From JAYODW01 sp038116745 (GTDB taxonomy: Bacteria; Pseudomonadota; Gammaproteobacteria; Ga0077536): a DNA stretch of 64,000 bases. The first letter of the stretch is position 1; every line of letters starts with the position of its first letter. The notes beneath the pieces were generated by a model. The model was not told the origin of the DNA. It saw only the letters and a list, made by a program, of their open reading frames with translations, and did not search any database. Both the position numbers and the translations under genes were made by a program. Positions 58,668 through 64,000 of this stretch are shown one piece after another. The stretch is taken from assembly GCA_038116745.1 (NCBI GenBank), contig JAYODW010000027.1, positions 1 through 64,000 on the forward strand. The letters are read 5' to 3'.

Positions 58668-60920
58668 TCAGGCGGCGGATACGGTGACCGGGATCGCACT
58701 CAGGACGGCGTTGCCGGACGGGCCTTCGACTGCTCGGGGCAGGAGGTCATTAGCGCTGACGCCCGGGTGGGCATTGGCCTGTGATTGCCGGGTATCGGCA
58801 TGCCTGTGGCCATAGCCATGCGGCAGGCTGACGACACCCGGGCGCATTTCAGCGTGGATCTCCAGCGGCGCGAGCTGGCTGGCAGCACCCGAGGTGATCA
58901 TCACCTGCTGCCCGTGCTGCAGGGCAAGGCGTGCGGCATCGTCTGCGTGCATGCGCAGGGTGCAGCGCTCGGGGCGCTCGATGAGCGACGGGAGGTTGTG
59001 CATCCATGAATTGTTCGAGTGAAACTCGCGCCTCCCGATCAGCAGCAGTTGCGCAGCCGGCGCACGCTCGGCGAGCAGGGCCCGGGCACGGCCGAGTTCC
59101 GTCGCAATTATCTCGGAATGCAGTTCCACCCGGCCGCTCGCCGTGCGCAGAACATCGCCGAGTCGCGGCTGCAGCGGGCCCAGGTCAATGCCGTGCGGGG
59201 TCGACCGCAGGCGCTGCAGGGACAGGCCAGCCCGATCGCTCGTGAAACCGTCCCCGTAGGGACCACTGCGCAGCAGATAGTCGAGCAGACGTTCCCCGGG
59301 CGACTGCCCCTCGAGCAAGGCGCGCAGGTCGTCGACCTCGCAGCCGGCGACGGGTGAGGTCGGGTCAGCGAGGTCGCGGGCGATGGTTTCCCGGAGCTGG
59401 GTCTCTTCCACCACGCGTGCGCCGCTGTCGGGCGGCAGTCCCTGCGCGATCGCGGCCAGGTTAAGCAGGATCTCGGCTTCGTCCCGGGCGCCCGTTTCAA
59501 ACACCGGCGGGGAAAAATTGGCGATATTGCGAACCGCCATGCGCAGGAACAGGACATCGTAGTGGGGTCTTTCCAGAGCGCCAGCGGGCGGCAGGATGAC
59601 GTCGGCATGCCGGGTGGTCTCGTTCAGATAAATGTCCACGCTGACCATGAAATCCAGCTGCGCAAGGGCGCGCTCTAGCGCCTGGCCGTCGGGTGTCGAC
59701 AGCACCGGGTTGCCGGCAATGGTCAGCAGCGCGCGGACCTGTCCTTCTCCCGGCGTTTCGATCTCCTCGGTCAGGGCAATGCACGGCAGCTCACCCAGCA
59801 CTTCGGGGTAGCCGCTGACCCGCGAGCGCCACCGCCCGGTGCTGAAGCCTCTGGCCTTGGCGCCGGATGCACGCGGTCGATCGTGAGCGGCGAGCGGGAA
59901 CATTACGCCACCTTCACGGTCGAGATTTCCGGTGAGGATGTTCAGTACTTCCGTCGCCCACGCAGCCAGCGTGCCAAGACGGTTGGCGTGTGTGCCGATG
60001 CGCGCATAAACCGCGGCACGCCTGGAGGCGGCCAGCTCTCGCGCTATCCGTCGGGTAACCTCGGGCGCGATATCGGTCAGCTGCGCCACCCCCTCAGGCG
60101 AGAACGGAGCGGTGATATCTGTGAGTCGCTCGAGTCCATCTACCTTTCCCGCCAGGTGAGCCGGCCGGGCCAGATTTTCCGTTTCGATCACCTGGATGAG
60201 GGCAAGCAGCCACAGCGCGTCGTAGCCCGGACGGATAGCCAGATGCTCGTTCGCGTGCGCTGCAGTCCGGGTGCGGCGCGGATCGACCACGACAAATCGC
60301 CCCCCGCGTCGGCGCAGGGCGCGCAGACGTCCCGGTAGATCGGGTGCCGTCCACAGGCTGCCGTTCGATTCCCACGGATTCGCGCCCAGGATCAGCAGGT
60401 AGTCGGTCCGCTCGATGTCTGGTACCGGCAGCGCGCTGGCATCGCCGAACAGCAGTCCGCTGGCCAGGTTCTTGGGGATCTGATCGACTGTCGATGCGCT
60501 GAAAATCTGACGGGTCCCGAGGGATTTCAACAGCGGACGCAGGAACAGGGTGCCGCCCAGGTTGTGCACCGTCGGGTTGCCCACGTATGCGCCAATGGCG
60601 GGTCTGCCGCTGGCAGTCAGGAAGGGCGCCAGGCCGTGCTCTACCCGGGCCAGCGCCTCTTCCCAGCTCGCCTCGCGGAAGCGCCCTGCATCTTTGATCA
60701 GCGGCCGGCGCAGGCGATCCGGATCGTGGTGCAGTTCGCCCAGGGCAACGCCTTTCGGGCAGACATAGCCGCGACTCAGGACATCTTCGCGATCGCCGCG
60801 CACGCGCAGGACCTGCTCGACGGTGTGCTCGATACGTAGCCCGCAGGTGGCCTCACAGAGAGGGCAGGTGCGGTAAGAGACCTGGACTGGCGGGTCGTTG
60901 AGGATCTGTGGACTGCTCAT
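58668..60920 (-). CDS. molybdopterin-dependent oxidoreductase
   Basis: 750 aa. A [4Fe-4S] site CPLCEATC...YVCPKG (C19, C22, C26, C54), then bis-MGD-binding blocks (ILGANPWESNGSLW, VVDPRRTRTAAHA, HADVILPPAGALERPHY) and a C-terminal molydopterin-binding barrel (NSWMHNLPSLIERP, LPHGYGHRH). No twin-arginine signal, so cytoplasmic. Resembles assimilatory formate-dehydrogenase or nitrate-reductase-like single-subunit enzymes. No FdhD or partner subunit is nearby; electron acceptor unknown. Confidence 0.87.
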   Translation of the reverse strand: MSSPQILNDPPVQVSYRTCPLCEATCGLRIEHTVEQVLRVRGDREDVLSRGYVCPKGVALGELHHDPDRLRRPLIKDAGRFREASWEEALARVEHGLAPFLTASGRPAIGAYVGNPTVHNLGGTLFLRPLLKSLGTRQIFSASTVDQIPKNLASGLLFGDASALPVPDIERTDYLLILGANPWESNGSLWTAPDLPGRLRALRRRGGRFVVVDPRRTRTAAHANEHLAIRPGYDALWLLALIQVIETENLARPAHLAGKVDGLERLTDITAPFSPEGVAQLTDIAPEVTRRIARELAASRRAAVYARIGTHANRLGTLAAWATEVLNILTGNLDREGGVMFPLAAHDRPRASGAKARGFSTGRWRSRVSGYPEVLGELPCIALTEEIETPGEGQVRALLTIAGNPVLSTPDGQALERALAQLDFMVSVDIYLNETTRHADVILPPAGALERPHYDVLFLRMAVRNIANFSPPVFETGARDEAEILLNLAAIAQGLPPDSGARVVEETQLRETIARDLADPTSPVAGCEVDDLRALLEGQSPGERLLDYLLRSGPYGDGFTSDRAGLSLQRLRSTPHGIDLGPLQPRLGDVLRTASGRVELHSEIIATELGRARALLAERAPAAQLLLIGRREFHSNNSWMHNLPSLIERPERCTLRMHADDAARLALQHGQQVMITSGAASQLAPLEIHAEMRPGVVSLPHGYGHRHADTRQSQANAHPGVSANDLLPRAVEGPSGNAVLSAIPVTVSAA

Positions 60921-61035
60921 AGCGGTTCACTCGAACGGGAATGGCGTGAGTTTAACCCGCTGCCTTGCAGCGCATCCCGGCGCCGCGCCGCGCGCGCTAC
61001 ACTGCGCCCGAAACCGTCCTGCGATAAGGAAGAAC

Positions 61036-61821
61036 ATGAAGTCATCCCCGAGCGCCCGTGCCGCGTTGCTGCTAGAGCAACACGCCAGCGGTGCATCGTT
61101 CGCACCATTCTGCGATGAGCTTGCGCTGAACAGCGTAGATGAGGCTTACGCTGTCCAGGAAGCCTACGTCGCGGGTCTGTGTCAGCAGGGCGGGCGCGAG
61201 GTGGTCGGCTGGAAAATCGGCCTGACCTCGCCGCGTATGCAGGCGTTGCTCGGGATCGATAGTCCGATTGCAGGCGCCGTCCTCAGTGGCCGGGTGCACG
61301 ACGGCGGCCATATCGTGGCGCGGGAGGCGTTCGGCCGCCTCGGCATTGAATGTGAAATTGCGGTCCGTCTCGGGCGCAGTCTGCCGGCAGCCGGAGCGCC
61401 CTATGATTTTGCGGCGGTCAGTGATGCGGTCGAAGCAGTCTGCCCGGCGATTGAAATAGTGGACGACCGCGAGGCGGATTATGCGCTGACCGACATCGGC
61501 TCCCTGGTCGCTGATAACTGCTGGAACGCCGGTGTGGTGCTGGGCGAGTTCATTGATTCCTGGCCGGACCTGGCGGAGGTCACCGGGGTGGTCTACCGCG
61601 ATGCCACCGAGATCGATCGCGGCAGCGGGCGCGATGTGCTTGGTCATCCGTTTAAACCGCTGCTGTGGCTGGCCAATCATCTGGCGGCCCGTGGACAGGC
61701 GCTCGAAAAGGGCATGATCGTATCCACCGGCAGCCTGGCGACGACACGCTTTCCGACAGCGCCGGAGCACTGCCGGTTCGTGATAGCGGGTCTCGGCGAG
61801 GTCAATCTGGGGGTCACCTGA
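61036..61821 (+). CDS. 2-keto-4-pentenoate hydratase family protein
   Basis: 261 aa from ATG 61036 with AAGGA upstream. FAH-superfamily hydratase: VVGWKIGLTSPRMQALLGID, CEIAVRLGRSLP, VCPAIEIVDDREADY, DNCWNAGVVLG. MhpD-like enzymes hydrate 2-oxopent-4-enoate in meta-cleavage of aromatics. The remaining pathway genes are not adjacent. Divergent from the molybdenum enzyme; its stop overlaps the next start. Confidence 0.87.
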   Translation: MKSSPSARAALLLEQHASGASFAPFCDELALNSVDEAYAVQEAYVAGLCQQGGREVVGWKIGLTSPRMQALLGIDSPIAGAVLSGRVHDGGHIVAREAFGRLGIECEIAVRLGRSLPAAGAPYDFAAVSDAVEAVCPAIEIVDDREADYALTDIGSLVADNCWNAGVVLGEFIDSWPDLAEVTGVVYRDATEIDRGSGRDVLGHPFKPLLWLANHLAARGQALEKGMIVSTGSLATTRFPTAPEHCRFVIAGLGEVNLGVT

Positions 61822-62765
61822 ATACCCTGCCGGACGCGCAGGCGCTGGCTAACCGCCTGCGCAAGAACGCCCGCCATCTGGCACGCTGGTCGCGGCGCGA
61901 GGCCCTTGATGCGTACCGCCTTTACGGGCGCGACATCCCTGAATTTCCCTATCTGATCGATCGTTACGGTGCGTGGCTGCATGTTCAGGTCATGGCCGGT
62001 CGGCGGCCGCTCGAGCCGCAACAGCTCGCACGCGACCGGGATGTGATCTGCTCCGTACTGGAAGTCGCGCCCGACAGATGCGTCATCAAAGAGCGCCTGC
62101 GCCAGCGCGGACTGGCGCAGTACGAGAAACAGGCAACGGGCGGTGAATCGTTCATCGTGCTGGAACGGGGACTGCGCTTCGAGGTCAATCTCACTGACTA
62201 TCTCGACACCGGATTGTTTCTGGACCACCGTGAGACGCGGCGTCTGGTCGGAGAGCAGGCCGCGGGTTGCCGCATGCTCAATCTTTTTGCCTACACCGGA
62301 AGCTTTACTGTGTATGCCGCCGCAGGCGGTGCAGCGCAGACCGTGACGGTGGATCTCTCACACACCTACCAGTCCTGGTGTCACCGCAACCTGGCCCTGA
62401 ATGGCTTGGACGATGATGAGCGGCACAGCCTGATTCAGGCTGATGTGCTGGGCTGGCTGGCTGCGGCGCGCACGCGCCGGGAGCAGTTCGAGCTCATCGT
62501 GCTCGACCCGCCGAGCTTTTCCAACTCAAAGCGCATGCGTTCGAGTTTCGATGTGCAGCGCGACCATGGCGATTTGATAGCGCGCACAGTGGCGCTGCTG
62601 CGTCCAGGCGGCACGCTCTACTTTTCGACCAATCGCCAGGGTTTTCGCCTGACCCTCCCGGCGCAGATAGCCGTGAGCAGTGAGGAGATCACAGCGCAGA
62701 CGGTGCCACCCGATTTTGCTCGTGCCCGGCCGCATCGCTGCTGGCGCATGGAGCGCATGGATTAA
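61818..62765 (+). CDS. RlmK-type 23S rRNA m7G methyltransferase, stand-alone
   Basis: 315 aa if started at CTG 61818, which overlaps the previous TGA as CTGA; the only standard start is GTG 61665, 157 bases into the hydratase. Sequence follows the C-terminal half of E. coli RlmKL: ANRLRKNARHLARWSRREA, VNLTDYLDTGLFLDHRETRR, NLFAYTGSFTV, DPPSFSNSKRM, FDVQRDH, STNRQGFRL. RlmK makes m7G2069 in 23S rRNA. The RlmL half (m2G2445, THUMP domain) is not fused. Confidence 0.85.
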   Translation: MNTLPDAQALANRLRKNARHLARWSRREALDAYRLYGRDIPEFPYLIDRYGAWLHVQVMAGRRPLEPQQLARDRDVICSVLEVAPDRCVIKERLRQRGLAQYEKQATGGESFIVLERGLRFEVNLTDYLDTGLFLDHRETRRLVGEQAAGCRMLNLFAYTGSFTVYAAAGGAAQTVTVDLSHTYQSWCHRNLALNGLDDDERHSLIQADVLGWLAAARTRREQFELIVLDPPSFSNSKRMRSSFDVQRDHGDLIARTVALLRPGGTLYFSTNRQGFRLTLPAQIAVSSEEITAQTVPPDFARARPHRCWRMERMD

Positions 62766-62864
62766 GACTGGCAGGGGCCAGACGCCCTTGCCGCTGGCAG
62801 GGCGCTGGCATATCGTCTTGACGGTTTTCGAAGTTCCGTCAGACGTACTGAAGGGGAGAGACTA

Positions 62865-63311
62865 ATGAGCCTCACACTAGACCAGATGAATGAGTTTGAA
62901 GCGATTCGTCAGCTGAAATCGCGCTACTTCCGGCTGATGGATACGCAGCAATGGGAGCCCTGGGCGGATTGTTTTACCGCGGATGTGTCGGCCTTGTACG
63001 AGGGGGCGCCACGCGCCGCTGACAACCTGCCGACCGACATCGGCTGCGAGGGACGCGAAGCGCTGGTGAAGGGCGTCAGTTCACTCATGACCGGCGCGCA
63101 GTCGGTGCACCAGGGCTTCATGCCGGAGCTGGAACTGACTGGTCCGACCACGGCGCGCGGGATCTGGGCGATGTTTGATTACGTCATGCTGCCGACCTGC
63201 CATTTCAAGGGTTGGGGCCACTACCACGAGGAGTACGTCAAGGAAGACGGCGCCTGGCGTTTCAAGAAGATCCATCTGACCCGGCTGCACACCGAGGAAG
63301 TGTGGCGCTGA
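62865..63311 (+). CDS. NTF2/SnoaL-like protein
   Basis: 148 aa with GGGGAG upstream. Cone-shaped NTF2 fold (ANL helix IRQLKSRYFRLMDTQQW, DCFTADVSALY, TARGIWAMFDYV, HEEYVKEDGAWRFKKIHLTRLH). Members act as isomerases, dehydratases or cyclases on polycyclic or steroid-like substrates. No pathway evident. Confidence 0.8.
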   Translation: MSLTLDQMNEFEAIRQLKSRYFRLMDTQQWEPWADCFTADVSALYEGAPRAADNLPTDIGCEGREALVKGVSSLMTGAQSVHQGFMPELELTGPTTARGIWAMFDYVMLPTCHFKGWGHYHEEYVKEDGAWRFKKIHLTRLHTEEVWR

Positions 63312-63336
63312 GGGCGCCTGCAGAATCACGCCGGGT

Positions 63337-64000
63337 TCAGCGCTGATCGGACCATCCGTCCAGGATGCTGCGCAGCGCTGAGACGAACGCCAGCGGCTGG
63401 TCGAGCATGAGGTGATGCTGGGCATCGGGGATCTCGATGACCGGCGTCGAGGGGTCCATCAGTCTCCGCATATGGGCGACTGTCCTGGACGAGACCAGCG
63501 CGCTGTGCTGTCCGTAGATGAGTGCCTGGCGGCAGCTCATGTTGGCGCAGTGCTCAGCGAAAGGTTCTTCCCAGCGGCGGCTGCCCATGGCGCCGACGTC
63601 GAATTTCCAGGTCCAGCCGCTTTCCGTTTCCCGCAGCGAGTGTCGGGCAATGAACTCGACCAGGAATTCATTAGCGCAGCTCTGCACGGGCATCAGCCGG
63701 AATCGCTCGACGCCGATGTCGAAACTCGGATAGTGACGGGCGAGATTGATGGCTCGCCGTGGCGTGGCGGCCTCTTCATCGTCATCGGTACGGATGGGGG
63801 AATCCACGATGACGACGCCGCCGAGCTCACTGCCGTGGTGGGCCGCCAGGCGCATCGTCATGTAGCCGCCGAAGGAGTGGCCGACGACGACGGCGCGTGG
63901 GCCTAGACCCGCGGCTTCTATGACCGCCTGCATTTCAGCGCTGCGCTGCGCGGCGTCGTAGGTTTCCCGACGGCCGCTGTCCCCCATGCCGGAAAGATCA
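63337..64000 (-). CDS. alpha/beta hydrolase, 5' end outside window
   Basis: At least 221 codons; the frame continues through the window end (DLSGMGDSGRR), so the start is missing. Nucleophile elbow VVGHSFGGYM, later acid and QHHLMLDQPLAF histidine region complete the fold. Probably a carboxylesterase, dehalogenase-like or C-C hydrolase; substrate unknown. Confidence 0.82.
   Translation of the reverse strand, partial: DLSGMGDSGRRETYDAAQRSAEMQAVIEAAGLGPRAVVVGHSFGGYMTMRLAAHHGSELGGVVIVDSPIRTDDDEEAATPRRAINLARHYPSFDIGVERFRLMPVQSCANEFLVEFIARHSLRETESGWTWKFDVGAMGSRRWEEPFAEHCANMSCRQALIYGQHSALVSSRTVAHMRRLMDPSTPVIEIPDAQHHLMLDQPLAFVSALRSILDGWSDQR

Noticed and set aside
1..64000. tRNA, rRNA or CRISPR arrays
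   Set aside because: No cloverleaf T-loop context, rRNA segment or regularly spaced repeat was seen.

Overview
The window looks like chromosomal DNA of a GC-rich, Gram-negative, aerobic proteobacterium, most likely a free-living (possibly marine) gammaproteobacterium. The basis is gene content: a monofunctional peptidoglycan transglycosylase (MtgA), a TorF-type porin, an OprP-type porin, lytic transglycosylase, SulP/carbonic anhydrase, an RlmK-type rRNA methyltransferase and mxa genes. Most genes are tightly packed. No rRNA, tRNA, CRISPR array, prophage or canonical insertion sequence was recognised. The last gene is cut by the window end.

Layout. 1-16.2 kb holds catabolic and envelope genes: an acetoacetate decarboxylase relative, a GT-C membrane protein, a di-haem peroxidase, two CaiB/BaiF CoA-transferases, a Sel1 lipoprotein overlapping an amidase, a lytic transglycosylase, an acetamidase, a TlpA-like thiol protein, a P450, a luciferase-like flavoprotein and an omega-aminotransferase. 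16.2-18.8 kb is an odd patch: an unrecognised secreted protein, a stand-alone reverse transcriptase and a palindrome-rich non-coding flank. 18.8-35 kb carries a truncated haemoglobin, three more luciferase-like flavoproteins, two methyltransferases, an esterase, two PilZ proteins, a periplasmic chorismate mutase/PheC-like fusion, a SYLF protein, a chemoreceptor, a tartrate-dehydrogenase-like enzyme and a hybrid kinase. 35-38.6 kb is a four-gene operon that splits urea-carboxylase-type modules into separate proteins. 38.6-43.8 kb is an mxaRSACKL-like cluster with no methanol dehydrogenase genes beside it. 44-64 kb holds a b561-type cytochrome, an MBL hydrolase, an SDR, two porins, an OxyR-like regulator with carbonic anhydrase and SulP transporter, MtgA, a peroxiredoxin/response-regulator pair, a molybdopterin oxidoreductase, a hydratase, RlmK and small enzymes.

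Regulatory signals visible by eye include a Pho box before the OprP-like porin, a sigma-54 -24/-12 promoter below an AT-rich island before the TorF porin, an OxyR-like half site before the carbonic anhydrase, and a set of CGTTTCC/GGAAACG repeats around the aminotransferase promoter. Two genes (mxaL-like and rlmK-like) appear to start at CTG inside CTGA stop/start overlaps.

Taken together the genes suggest a versatile heterotroph using CoA-transferase, flavoprotein, P450, amidase and hydratase chemistry, with phosphate, nitrogen and bicarbonate acquisition. The best candidates for something undescribed are the reverse transcriptase with its structured flank, the split carboxylase operon, the orphan mxa cluster and the periplasmic chorismate mutase/dehydratase fusion. 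All functions are inferred by reading motifs; no database search was run.
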